Positions 40,579 through 48,983 of a DNA stretch of 64,000 nt are shown here, piece by piece. Under the pieces are notes generated by a model. The model worked only from the letters and a program-made list of their open reading frames with translations. It was not told the DNA's origin and searched no databases. The stretch lies in assembly GCF_003946305.1 (NCBI RefSeq), contig NZ_RHNS01000002.1, positions 221,415 to 285,414 of the forward strand. Direction: 5' to 3'. The translations under genes and the position numbers were made by a program. Numbering within the stretch: position 1 is the first letter of the stretch; the number at the start of each line of letters is the position of its first letter. Source of the DNA: Lacticaseibacillus porcinae (GTDB lineage Bacteria; Bacillota; Bacilli; Lactobacillales; Lactobacillaceae).

Positions 40579-41748
40579 TTAGAAATAATCTTGGAATTGT
40601 GGGAGTACGTGGGTGAAGATCGTATCAAAAATTTCAATTTGCGCTGCTGGCAGCGTGACCTTACCACTGCGAGCAAGGTCTGCCATTGACTGGGCGCCAA
40701 ATGCTGCTTTGGTCAAGGCTTGAATGCTGATGGCATCAGTGGTGTCATCGCTAACTTTGGCAAGCGCCGCGGCGCCTTGATGAATGGTCAATTGCCAAGT
40801 CCCAGTGTTTTGTGGCAAATTGTCATCTTGAACGGCAAATGTGAAGGTCGGCAATTCATCAACAAGGTAAGGATACCGCAGCAAAAAGTCATCGAGATTG
40901 ACGATCCGCGCCATCATGTAAGGCACGACTTGGGCAGTCAATGGATATGGCTCTGGCAACAGATCCCCACGATAACGGGCATCAGGATCGTCAAAGACTA
41001 AATGATGGAAGCTATTGCGATTAGCCGCAATAAACGCAATCAAAGTTTGATACGCAACAGGCGTTGGTGCGATCAATTCTTTGACGGTCAATGTGTCTGC
41101 GTCGCGTTCATACAACACATAGCCTGCTGGAAGATCTTGGGCATCACGATACAAACCCACATCCCAGTGACGCTTATAAGTGAGATATTCCCACCACCAG
41201 TCTTTGCGGATCATGCCGCCAGCAAGATTCATTGACTGGTGCGCGTAGATGGGCTTGATCTTCGGTAATGCCTCGTCCCAGGTCAATCGCTCAACATATC
41301 CGACTTTGACTTTTGGATGCAAAGCCGGCATTTTATCTGTTGAGATGCTGTAATGCATATGATTGAAGACTTGTTCATACCCAAACTGCCGGTAGTAGCG
41401 ATAAGAAAATGGTGCCAGATAGGCAAGGGTCACCCCTGCTTGCAACATTTCAACAAGCGATGCCTGCAATAATTCGCCGGCGCCACCGCTGCCTGCGGCT
41501 TCTGGTGCGGTCATCACATCACCGATACCATTCATCGGGTAGTCGACGCCGTGGAAGTTGACGGCTAGTGGCAAGCTGTACAACCCACTGACCAGTTTTC
41601 CATGGGCCTTTTTTCCGAAGATCCAACCATGATCATAACGAAAGTTGAAAAATTGTCGGCGAGCTGGTGAATCGGTTGCGTTAAAACAAGTTAAATATAA
41701 TTGATAAAAGGCGTCGCGTTCCGCGGCTCCGATGCGATGATCAGCCAC
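40579..41748 (-). CDS. Eis-like GNAT N-acetyltransferase
   Basis: 389 residues. N-terminal GNAT part (MNGIGDVMTAPEAAGSGGAG marks the acetyl-CoA loop), a second GNAT-like domain, and a C-terminal SCP2-like domain, the Eis architecture. The usual Arg of the acetyl-CoA loop is Ala here. It lies 14 bp after the EIIC gene and is probably co-transcribed. Confidence 0.8.
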   Translation of the reverse strand: MADHRIGAAERDAFYQLYLTCFNATDSPARRQFFNFRYDHGWIFGKKAHGKLVSGLYSLPLAVNFHGVDYPMNGIGDVMTAPEAAGSGGAGELLQASLVEMLQAGVTLAYLAPFSYRYYRQFGYEQVFNHMHYSISTDKMPALHPKVKVGYVERLTWDEALPKIKPIYAHQSMNLAGGMIRKDWWWEYLTYKRHWDVGLYRDAQDLPAGYVLYERDADTLTVKELIAPTPVAYQTLIAFIAANRNSFHHLVFDDPDARYRGDLLPEPYPLTAQVVPYMMARIVNLDDFLLRYPYLVDELPTFTFAVQDDNLPQNTGTWQLTIHQGAAALAKVSDDTTDAISIQALTKAAFGAQSMADLARSGKVTLPAAQIEIFDTIFTHVLPQFQDYF

Positions 41749-41762
41749 AATATCCCTACTTT

Positions 41763-43016
41763 CTATTTAGCTTCGGCTTTGTCAGCGGTTTCAGTTTCAT
41801 GCGCTAACATTTGCTTTTCAGCAACTTTAAAGAATGGATAGTACCCAGCACCGGCGATGACCAGTTCAAGGGCTGACCAAACGGCGGCCCGCCAGTCCCA
41901 ACCAGTTGCCATTAAAGGTCCGATGATCGGAGGCATCGTCCAAGGCACCATTGCAGAAGGTGCAGAGATCCAACCAATGGTGATCAAAATATAAGACATC
42001 GTTGCCAAAACCAATGGGATCACGATAAATGGGATCATGGTCAATGGGTTCATGACAATTGGGAAGCCAAAGATCACCGGTTCATTGATTTCAAACAACG
42101 CAGATGGAAATGCCAAACGACCAAGGTCGCGGTAAGTCTTAGATTTAGAGAACAACATCAAGGCCACTAAAGTAATGGTGGCACCAGTGCCGCCGACATT
42201 GACGAATAAACTCGAGAACCCACTGGCAGTAACATAAGGTAATGGTTGATGGTTCGCCAGTGCCGTCCCGTTGGCAGCTAAAAATTGCAAGAAGATCGGA
42301 TCGGCGATGCCTTCAAGGGTCATATCGCCGTGCACCCCACATACCCATAATACTGATACTAACAGCGTATACACGAGAATGCCAGGCAGAGAATTCATCG
42401 CAAACAATAATGGATGGAAAATATTTTGAATCACTTGATTAATATCAATATTCAACGGTTCGCGAACGACCCAGAATAAAATTAAAATCACAAACCCTGG
42501 AAGTAACGCAACGAAAGAATTCGACACTGCCGTTGGCACCCCATCAGGCAGTTTGATGACAATGTTGCGTTTGATGAAGAATGAAAAAATCGACACTGCG
42601 ATAAACGCTGTAATAATAGCTGTAAATAAACCACTGGATGAAAAATTGTCGACGTTTAAAGTATGCTTGTTGCTGAAGCTGGTGATGACAAACGCCATCG
42701 TCGCCAGCCCTGCCCCAGAAATTGCATCGACTTCTAAGGCTTTCGCCAATTCATAGCCGATCCCGATCACTGCTAGCAAGGAAATGATCCCAAATGACCC
42801 ATTGACGGCGACATTGATCATGTCTTCATATGGTTTGATAAAGTTCAACCAAGGCGTGATCGGAATGTTCCCTAAGATCAAAAACACAGACCCACTGATG
42901 ATCGCCGGTAAGGTCAGCACCAACCCATTACGGATAGATACGAGATACTTGTTGTTGCCGACTTTTGCCATCGGCGGCATCACTTTTTCTTGAAGCCAGG
43001 TCATGAAGTTGTTCAT
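41763..43016 (-). CDS. PTS EIIC permease, lactose/cellobiose family
   Basis: 417 residues, about ten transmembrane helices. The family region is INEPVIFGFPIVMNP, with the conserved NEP-VIFG motif, and GGTGATITL. It carries a beta-glucoside or related disaccharide; no EIIA, EIIB or glycosidase gene is next to it, so those partners must be elsewhere. GAGGAGGAG before ATG 43016. Confidence 0.9.
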   Translation of the reverse strand: MNNFMTWLQEKVMPPMAKVGNNKYLVSIRNGLVLTLPAIISGSVFLILGNIPITPWLNFIKPYEDMINVAVNGSFGIISLLAVIGIGYELAKALEVDAISGAGLATMAFVITSFSNKHTLNVDNFSSSGLFTAIITAFIAVSIFSFFIKRNIVIKLPDGVPTAVSNSFVALLPGFVILILFWVVREPLNIDINQVIQNIFHPLLFAMNSLPGILVYTLLVSVLWVCGVHGDMTLEGIADPIFLQFLAANGTALANHQPLPYVTASGFSSLFVNVGGTGATITLVALMLFSKSKTYRDLGRLAFPSALFEINEPVIFGFPIVMNPLTMIPFIVIPLVLATMSYILITIGWISAPSAMVPWTMPPIIGPLMATGWDWRAAVWSALELVIAGAGYYPFFKVAEKQMLAHETETADKAEAK

Positions 43017-43054
43017 GTTGACTCCTCCTCTCAATTTGTAAGAACAAGTTGAGT

Positions 43055-43090
43055 ATATAGCGCTTTCAAAAATAGTGATAACGTTATCAC
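43055..43090. promoter_or_regulatory. palindromic operator and cre-like site between EIIC and AraC genes
   Basis: GTGATAACGTTATCAC (43075-43090) is a perfect 16-bp palindrome; its core differs from the cre consensus TGWAANCGNTNWCA at one position. A second cre-like sequence, TGAAAGCGCTATA on the minus strand, lies at about 43055-43068. Both sit in the divergent promoter region. Confidence 0.6.
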
Positions 43091-43136
43091 GAAATTTATG
43101 TTAGAATTTGGTGGTCAATTATTTGGAGGAACGAAT

Positions 43137-43778
43137 ATGGAAAAGCCATTATTGTCTTGGATCGATGAACAAGCGGGGATCAATGCCTTTTTAACTGGAG
43201 AAGTCGATAGCCTACCGCTTGGCAATCCGATCGGGGTGACGACTGATTCACTACGCGCGCAACAAGATAGTTTGTTGATGGGACTGGCTTTGTTAGCACG
43301 CGAAGCAACAGTGTTGGGACTGCAGACAGAAGTCGCTCATGACTATTGTTGCCAATATTTGCCGATCATTGAAAACACTACCGAATGCACCCTTCCTCAG
43401 GTGGCACATGACTTGGCATGGGGCTTGCGGCGGCAAGTGATCGCCATACGTGCCGGAAGGTATTCGCTGCATGTGACGCAAGCGTTGCGCTTTGTCGATC
43501 AACATATCGAAGCCAAACTCACGGTGAAGATGATTTCAGAATACACCGGGATCTCAGAGCGCCACCTCGGACAGTTGTTCAAACAAGAAGTTGGGACCAC
43601 CCTTTCAACTTACATCGCTGGGCAAAAAATCGAGGCCGCCAAGCGCATGCTACGCGATGGTCATGCAACAGTGGCAGAAATTGCAGACACATTGGGCTAT
43701 GCGAATCCGTCATATTTTTGTTCAAGCTTCCGAAAAGCAACACAAATATCGCCAAAACAATATCAAATGCAACATTAA
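43137..43778 (+). CDS. AraC-family transcriptional regulator
   Basis: 213 residues. C-terminal double helix-turn-helix: VKMISEYTGISERHLGQLF and VAEIADTLGYANPSYFCSSFRK then SPKQYQ. The N-terminal 110 residues form a helical domain without a recognised ligand fold. Divergent from the EIIC operon, so it probably controls it. GGAGG precedes ATG 43137. Confidence 0.9.
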   Translation: MEKPLLSWIDEQAGINAFLTGEVDSLPLGNPIGVTTDSLRAQQDSLLMGLALLAREATVLGLQTEVAHDYCCQYLPIIENTTECTLPQVAHDLAWGLRRQVIAIRAGRYSLHVTQALRFVDQHIEAKLTVKMISEYTGISERHLGQLFKQEVGTTLSTYIAGQKIEAAKRMLRDGHATVAEIADTLGYANPSYFCSSFRKATQISPKQYQMQH

Positions 43779-43810
43779 AACCCATCAGCTGTGTCGGCTG
43801 GTGGGTTTTG
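43777..43810. terminator. bidirectional terminator
   Basis: AAAACCCATCAGC..GCTGGTGGGTTTT between convergent genes. Confidence 0.85.
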
Positions 43811-43816
43811 CTCTGG

Positions 43817-44197
43817 TTATTGTTGATGACTAGTTTCGAGTGCACGTTCACCTTGTTCAATTTGCATTTTGCGAGTGACGGTTTTGATCACCTTAATGCC
43901 TGGGAAGAAGTCCATGTGCTCTGGTCGCGTCAACGCCCAATCGACTTCGCCATATTTCCCTGATAAACGTTTCAAATCAGCTGCGGTATAGCCTATTTCA
44001 TCAGCAAGCGTCCACATGATCGTCAATTCGCGTTTGTTGTCGCGCTGCAGGCGTTGACCGACTAATAAGGTTGCGATCATGCAGATCATATACAGGCTCC
44101 AACCTACAATAGAATCTATATCCAAGCTGAAAAAAATCACCACAGTCACGGCGACCATTAATCCCCCACACAGTTGAATCACCCAGCGATGTCGCAT
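43817..44197 (-). CDS. small membrane protein with shared C-terminal domain
   Basis: 126 residues. Two N-terminal transmembrane helices (about 7-25 and 31-46), then a soluble domain (MWTLADEIGYTAADLKRL, VDWALTRPEHMDFFPG). That soluble domain matches the C-terminus of the protein at 48984 (MWHLVDQYGFTVGQIQQV, ANWLLTRAEHPHFYPN). GGGGG seven bases before the ATG. Last gene of the XRE operon. Function unknown. Confidence 0.65.
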   Translation of the reverse strand: MRHRWVIQLCGGLMVAVTVVIFFSLDIDSIVGWSLYMICMIATLLVGQRLQRDNKRELTIMWTLADEIGYTAADLKRLSGKYGEVDWALTRPEHMDFFPGIKVIKTVTRKMQIEQGERALETSHQQ

Positions 44198-44212
44198 GTC
44201 ACTACCCCCTAG

Positions 44213-44743
44213 TTAATCGTCTTCCTTTGCCTTCCGCAACTGCCAACGTTGGATCCCGTACATCATCGCACCCCAAAGTACAAATCCGAGCACGCCGCGG
44301 CGAATTGATTCTGGTTTAAATAGCTGGGCAATATACCCAGCTTTACCCATTTCAAGCCAAGACGTAAGTAACCAATACCCGATTCCGAAAAACAAAGCTC
44401 GCAAGGCCCATTCAAACTTCAGATGACGAATCGCCTTTTTTGCCTTGGCTTCTGGTAACTCTTGAACAAATACTTTGCGATGAATCAGCACAAACTCCAT
44501 ACCCAAGAAAATTGCACTGGTACCTAGCATTTCACAAATCCATAAGATTGCAGCCACGGTTTCAAAGTCTTTGATCGGCGCCAAAAACATGTACATGCCA
44601 AAGCCGAGCAAAAAGATCAACTGGACACCGAAAAATACCATTAATGTCTTCGTTGCGACTTTCCCAAGTTCTTGCTTGAACCGTTCGTCGACGATTCCTC
44701 GCCCGCTGAAGAACCACTTTAAAAACTTATCCCCTTTACTCAT
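44213..44743 (-). CDS. membrane protein of XRE operon
   Basis: 176 residues with four to five transmembrane helices and a Lys-rich loop (VQELPEAKAKKAIRHLKFEW). ATG 44743 is used since GGAGGG abuts the ATG two codons earlier. Overlaps the regulator gene by 8 bases. The pairing of a small XRE regulator with such a membrane protein is common in Firmicutes; function unknown. Confidence 0.7.
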   Translation of the reverse strand: MSKGDKFLKWFFSGRGIVDERFKQELGKVATKTLMVFFGVQLIFLLGFGMYMFLAPIKDFETVAAILWICEMLGTSAIFLGMEFVLIHRKVFVQELPEAKAKKAIRHLKFEWALRALFFGIGYWLLTSWLEMGKAGYIAQLFKPESIRRGVLGFVLWGAMMYGIQRWQLRKAKEDD

Positions 44744-44933
44744 CTTCATCCCTCCAAAACAACGTGTTCAAATCCGTATGCAACACCCATGCCAACTTCA
44801 AACAAAGATCTAGCGATGGGTTGTATTTATCGTTTTCGATCAAGTTGATAGTTTGCCGCGCAACGCCGATCGCGTCAGCTAAGGCCAATTGCGAGAGTTT
44901 CTGTGCTTTGCGATACTCACGAACGTGATTCAC
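44736..44933 (-). CDS. small XRE-family regulator
   Basis: 65 residues, almost all helix-turn-helix: VREYRKAQKLSQLALADAIGVARQTINLIENDKYNP, the YozG-type pattern. Starts at GTG 44933 (or GTG 44936) after GGAGGGG. Two identical-architecture inverted repeats lie in its promoter region and are probably its own operators. Confidence 0.9.
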   Translation of the reverse strand: MNHVREYRKAQKLSQLALADAIGVARQTINLIENDKYNPSLDLCLKLAWVLHTDLNTLFWRDEDE

Positions 44934-44945
44934 CACTGCCCCTCC

Positions 44946-45009
44946 TGTCACTTATATTTGACATCTTTAAGATACAGCGATTGTGGAGAAATGTCAATCA
45001 TATGTGACA
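44946..45009. promoter_or_regulatory. XRE promoter with two TGTCA-N8-TGACA operators
   Basis: TGTCA-N8-TGACA at 44946-44963 and again at 44992-45009. On the minus strand the promoter is TTGACA, 17 bp, TATCTT; one operator covers the -35 and the other lies between the -10 and the start codon. Centres are 46 bp apart. Confidence 0.75.
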
Positions 45010-45018
45010 TTTTAATTT

Positions 45019-45759
45019 TCAGTGCGTCAAATTCAATTGTCGCAACTGCCGCGACATCGTTAACGGAAAGGTACAGGATAATTCTTCGGGAAATTGGATC
45101 ACCCGCTGTTTGAAGTCGATGCTGAGGATCTGCTTAGGATTGATCAAATATGATTTTTTCACTCGCATTAGATCAGGATATGTGTCAGCAATATCGGAGA
45201 GTTTGGCATAAAATTCGTACATGAACGCTTCGCCATATAACACCACTTTGTGAGGACGCGCGGCCGTTTCGATATAGTAAATCGCATCGAAATCCACCCG
45301 TACCTCACGCGAACCCACTTGAAATTCGAAATAGTGATGCTCGCTGTGGCCGTCACGCCTGATATTGGCGTCAAGTTCAGCTAAAAGTGATTGAATCTGG
45401 GCCTTGTCATCATCGCCTTTTCGAATAAAATCCAACGCAGCGACCCGACGCTTCAAGGTTTCATAAGCGAGTTCTTGGTGCGATGTGATGAATACAATTT
45501 GCGCATCCAGATCTCGATGGCGAATCTCCACCGCGACATCTATGCCAGTGAGTTCGCTGTGCAAATCGATGTCTAAACAAAACAACGCGTCGGTGAGTTG
45601 AGGATGCTGATGTAAATAGTCGCGAATATCTTGCACATCAGTGGTCGCCACTAACACTTCCATATCGTAGGCATTGATCATGATCGTATTTTGAATGATG
45701 CGTTGATATTGATTGAGGATGCGTTCATCGTCATCACAAATAAAAATAGGCAAGGTCAT
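45019..45759 (-). CDS. LytTR-family response regulator
   Basis: 246 residues. Receiver domain (IFICDDDERIL, phospho-Asp in FCLDIDLHSELTG, Lys in DFIRKGDDD) and LytTR DNA-binding domain (IYYIETAARPHKVVLYG, RVKKSYLINPKQI). AgrA/ComE-type output. Overlaps the kinase gene by 4 bases. Confidence 0.92.
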   Translation of the reverse strand: MTLPIFICDDDERILNQYQRIIQNTIMINAYDMEVLVATTDVQDIRDYLHQHPQLTDALFCLDIDLHSELTGIDVAVEIRHRDLDAQIVFITSHQELAYETLKRRVAALDFIRKGDDDKAQIQSLLAELDANIRRDGHSEHHYFEFQVGSREVRVDFDAIYYIETAARPHKVVLYGEAFMYEFYAKLSDIADTYPDLMRVKKSYLINPKQILSIDFKQRVIQFPEELSCTFPLTMSRQLRQLNLTH

Positions 45760-47075
45760 GCCAATACCTCCTTGGTTAATACCAGCGACGCCCCATAAAG
45801 TTCAGCCGCTATATAGTTGGTCAAGGCGAGTTCCGCGTGTTGATCGAGTAAGGTTTCAACGTTGGCCAAACCAAAGCCACGATTCTCCCCTTTGGTGGAG
45901 AAACCTTGCTTGCGCATTTGGGCAACTGGTGGCAACTGCCCAGCATATGAATTCTCGATGATCAGTTCTTGATCGTGATCGCTGTCGATCAGGAGCACTT
46001 TCATCTGTTTGTGGATACTATCAGCACTGGCTTCGATCGCATTGTCTAACAAAATGCCGACGATTCGAATCACAGTGATTTCATCGCTAGCAAGTTGCGT
46101 GATCGAATTTAAACACTCAAAGTGAATATGAATACCTTGTTGCTGAGCCAAGGTTAATTTCGTCACGATCAAGGTTTTGAGTGTTGGCACTTGCACCCGG
46201 GTCAAATCACTGAAACGCAAGACGTTTTGCGCTAAAGCTTGGTCGGAATAGTCATGTAAAGCAGCTAAATATTGCGCTTGCTTGTCATCTTCGGGCTTGC
46301 CAGCGTCAATGGCTAAGAGCAAGTTCTTGAAATCATGGCGAAACTGGCGCATTTGATCGTAGCTTTGTTCCAATTGCTTGGTGTAGATACTCATGCTTTC
46401 AAGCTGTTGTTTGACTGAAGTGATTTCGGCTTCTTGCTTGTCTTTGCGTAACGTTGCAATCGCTCGAGTTGTCGAGTACGCGGCTTGCGTCAATAAGAAA
46501 GCAACGACCAGGAATTCATAGACGCCTTGCGACCGGCGGAGGCGTAAAAACTCAATGACAAACAGCATCATGATCACGACATACACCATTTGTGGGAAAA
46601 TGATGTTCAATTCACGCTGAGTAAAACGGATCTTTGAAAGCCACTTACTTATACCGAGTGTGGCCAGAATGACGATCCCGTATCCGATCAGACTAAACAA
46701 CCATTCGCCGTCCATGCTAGCCGTGTACGCGGTATTGAATTCCGGTTTGAAAATGAATAATTCAATCTCAGACCATACACTTGATACCACAATATTGATC
46801 AACAATACCAGCACAAACACAAATAATTCCCAGTTGCGTTGCCCAACATTTGCCCGCCAGTGTCGAAAACGGAGCAAGGCAAAAAAAACGCTGAAAGATA
46901 TGATAAAAACTAGCATGTCGAGGATGGAAATCACTACCATTACCGGCATAACTAAAGCAATCCCGATGTAATACGAGCGTGAATGGATATGCCCGAGATA
47001 GCCGACGAGCGCAGATATTATCAAATAGTACAGCGTTTCTTGAAAAATCCCCATTCCCGGACTGACAACCACCAT
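45756..47075 (-). CDS. GHKL sensor histidine kinase (AgrC/ComD type)
   Basis: 439 residues. About six N-terminal transmembrane helices (to residue 210), phospho-His in QMRQFRHDFKNLLLAID, N-box LLDNAIEAS and G-box GFGLANVETLL. This class usually senses peptides. No double-glycine or AgrD-like precursor gene is visible beside it. ATG 47075 has only a weak GGGGGCGGG site. Confidence 0.9.
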   Translation of the reverse strand: MVVVSPGMGIFQETLYYLIISALVGYLGHIHSRSYYIGIALVMPVMVVISILDMLVFIISFSVFFALLRFRHWRANVGQRNWELFVFVLVLLINIVVSSVWSEIELFIFKPEFNTAYTASMDGEWLFSLIGYGIVILATLGISKWLSKIRFTQRELNIIFPQMVYVVIMMLFVIEFLRLRRSQGVYEFLVVAFLLTQAAYSTTRAIATLRKDKQEAEITSVKQQLESMSIYTKQLEQSYDQMRQFRHDFKNLLLAIDAGKPEDDKQAQYLAALHDYSDQALAQNVLRFSDLTRVQVPTLKTLIVTKLTLAQQQGIHIHFECLNSITQLASDEITVIRIVGILLDNAIEASADSIHKQMKVLLIDSDHDQELIIENSYAGQLPPVAQMRKQGFSTKGENRGFGLANVETLLDQHAELALTNYIAAELYGASLVLTKEVLA

Positions 47076-47202
47076 GATCCCGCCCCCACGTGCTTGAATC
47101 CCTTTACATTCACTCTACCGCATTTATTTTAGATCGCAATATAAATTTATTTAGGCGAATTGAATGCGCACACGAGGGTGAAATTTTTGATAACAGGCAC
47201 TT

Positions 47203-47574
47203 TCAATGCGAACGAAGTGAATCAAGATAATTACTGATCAGTAATGGCAAGATGGTTAAGGCGATAGCGATTCCGTGTAAGGTGATCCCGCGCGTGGAGA
47301 GCACCCAACCGATCATCACGATGCCTAAAAGCGAGCTCCCAAGGATGAGCTTTGACGGAAGCGGCTGTGGGTTCGGTGCAGATGCGTGACGCGTATTTTT
47401 CCCTTGTGCGATTGCAACGGCACCGCCGATATACATGATGCCAAAAATCAACAACCCAGCGAGCATTGCCAGACGCCGAGCAAGATTCCAATCTCCGATG
47501 AAGAAATCGGTAATTGCAAGGACACAGATTGCTGAACCAGTAAGCCCGTATAATGAGATGTACATTTTTTTCAT
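47203..47574 (-). CDS. small membrane protein
   Basis: 123 residues with four predicted transmembrane helices and a Pro-rich loop (ASAPNPQPLPSKL). GGGGGTG upstream of ATG 47574. It follows two other small genes and a signal peptidase on the same strand. Not recognised. Confidence 0.6.
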   Translation of the reverse strand: MKKMYISLYGLTGSAICVLAITDFFIGDWNLARRLAMLAGLLIFGIMYIGGAVAIAQGKNTRHASAPNPQPLPSKLILGSSLLGIVMIGWVLSTRGITLHGIAIALTILPLLISNYLDSLRSH

Positions 47575-47592
47575 CTTGCACCCCCTACTGCG

Positions 47593-47904
47593 TTAATCGA
47601 ACATATACTGCTTGGCAAACTGCTTTGCCGAAACGATGCGATGATTTGTCACATCTAAGACATCCCCAGGATAGCCGAGCACATACATGTTATAGCCAGC
47701 AAAGCCACCACCAATTGTACCGATCGCGCCAGATTTTAAATTGGTACTTACAGACGGGTTCAAGGCACTCATTAACACTCTCACATGATTATCCATCCAA
47801 ACGATATAATGCTTAGCAAAAGCTTCCTCGACCCAATCAGGTTTCGGCGTCGTTTTTCCAATTACCCATACTTCGGCAACTTTGCCATCGTAATGTGTTT
47901 TCAT
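47593..47904 (-). CDS. small protein of unknown function
   Basis: 103 residues, mostly soluble with a Gly-rich segment GAIGTIGGGFAGYNMYVLGY. GGAGGG before ATG 47904. The C-terminal codons (SAKQFAKQYMFD) have a degraded match at 48850-48900 on the same strand. Not recognised. Confidence 0.6.
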   Translation of the reverse strand: MKTHYDGKVAEVWVIGKTTPKPDWVEEAFAKHYIVWMDNHVRVLMSALNPSVSTNLKSGAIGTIGGGFAGYNMYVLGYPGDVLDVTNHRIVSAKQFAKQYMFD

Positions 47905-47922
47905 AGTTATCCCTCCAAATTG

Positions 47923-48120
47923 TTAGTGAACTTGTTTCAACTTTCTCCAAGCCCGAAAAGCTAAATTTCCACCAATCATTAATGGAATCAGCCGTGAAAT
48001 CATCGTATTCCAATCATCGTCTTCAGTGGCGAATTCAATGATGATCAAAATCACCATAAACGCACTGAGTAATAGCCATAATGCAAACTGCCAAATCAAT
48101 TTTTTGCGATCATGAGACAA
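47923..48120 (-). CDS. small two-helix membrane protein
   Basis: 65 residues. Two transmembrane helices (about 9-29 and 42-55) around EFATEDDDWN. Initiates at TTG 48120 after GAGGAGAGGA. It lies 30 bp past the signal peptidase gene. Confidence 0.6.
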   Translation of the reverse strand: MSHDRKKLIWQFALWLLLSAFMVILIIIEFATEDDDWNTMISRLIPLMIGGNLAFRAWRKLKQVH

Positions 48121-48150
48121 AGCAAATCCTCTCCTCTCTTTCTAGCAACT

Positions 48151-48744
48151 CTACGGAAACGTCCGCATCTGATCGAGCGGCCAGTACCGCCAAACTACTA
48201 CAGATTCTACTTGCGCTGCAGTCACAAAACCAAAGGCGCGACCGTCATGGGAGACAAAGCGATTGTCTCCCATCACAAAATACTCACCAGCTGGTACGGT
48301 TTGGCTGCGGGTCGCTTTGTCTGTCGCAATATTAAAATCACGAGTAAACTGCATACCAGTCGTATCTTTCCCCGTTATTTCGCCCCATTCTTTGATTTCG
48401 TTGCGCATGAAACTAGTTTTCAGGTACGGTTGTGCTTGTTTTTGACCATTGATATACAGTTGCTCGTTTACCACTTTGACGCTGTCCCCTGGCAAGCCGA
48501 TCACGCGTTTCACATACAGTTTATTCGGACGATCCGGGGCATCGATCACAACGATATCGTTGCGTGAAATGTGTTTGTGACGCACAGAGATGACCCCGTC
48601 TTTATCTTGCAGTGTCGGACGCATCGAGTCGCCTTGAATCTGGTCTTTTGCCAGCACTTGGGTCATCAACAAGCGACTGCCGGCAAAAGCGATGACGGCG
48701 ATTAGAAAGAGTCCGATCCACAAGCATGTTTTTTCATCATGCAC
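48151..48744 (-). CDS. type I signal peptidase
   Basis: About 197 residues. N-terminal membrane anchor, catalytic Ser in IQGDSMRPTLQD, catalytic Lys in KLYVKRVIGLPGD, and GDNRFVSHDGRAFG. It processes exported proteins. The reading frame opens with GTG 48744 only 2 bases from AGGAG. The well-spaced ATG ATG (48740, 48737) is out of frame by one base because the A-run after it has 6 As; 7 As would give a normal MMKKTCLW start. Confidence 0.85.
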   Translation of the reverse strand: MHDEKTCLWIGLFLIAVIAFAGSRLLMTQVLAKDQIQGDSMRPTLQDKDGVISVRHKHISRNDIVVIDAPDRPNKLYVKRVIGLPGDSVKVVNEQLYINGQKQAQPYLKTSFMRNEIKEWGEITGKDTTGMQFTRDFNIATDKATRSQTVPAGEYFVMGDNRFVSHDGRAFGFVTAAQVESVVVWRYWPLDQMRTFP

Positions 48745-48749
48745 CTCTC

Positions 48750-48941
48750 CTATTCAGTCTCACTTCTGACTTCTCCATGATCAGTGTGCCATCGAAATGA
48801 TGCGTGTGGGTCGAAATGTCCCCAATTGACGTTTATTGGTCTTGAAATGAATCCAGTTGTTGCTTCAGGAGGGTTCAACAAATATTGCTTGGCGAAGCCA
48901 ATACCGTATGATATACCAGAAGGAGAATAAAGCGTTTGCAA
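48750..48941 (-). pseudogene. possible remnant duplicated from the gene at 47593
   Basis: The minus strand reads GFAKQYLL within a 63-codon frame without Shine-Dalgarno. About 20 nt around 48882 match the 3' end of the 47593-47904 gene at 17 of 20 positions. Weak evidence for a decayed duplicate. Confidence 0.3.
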
Positions 48942-48983
48942 TTAAGTGCAACGCTGAAAGAAAATTACTCGGAGGCACACATT

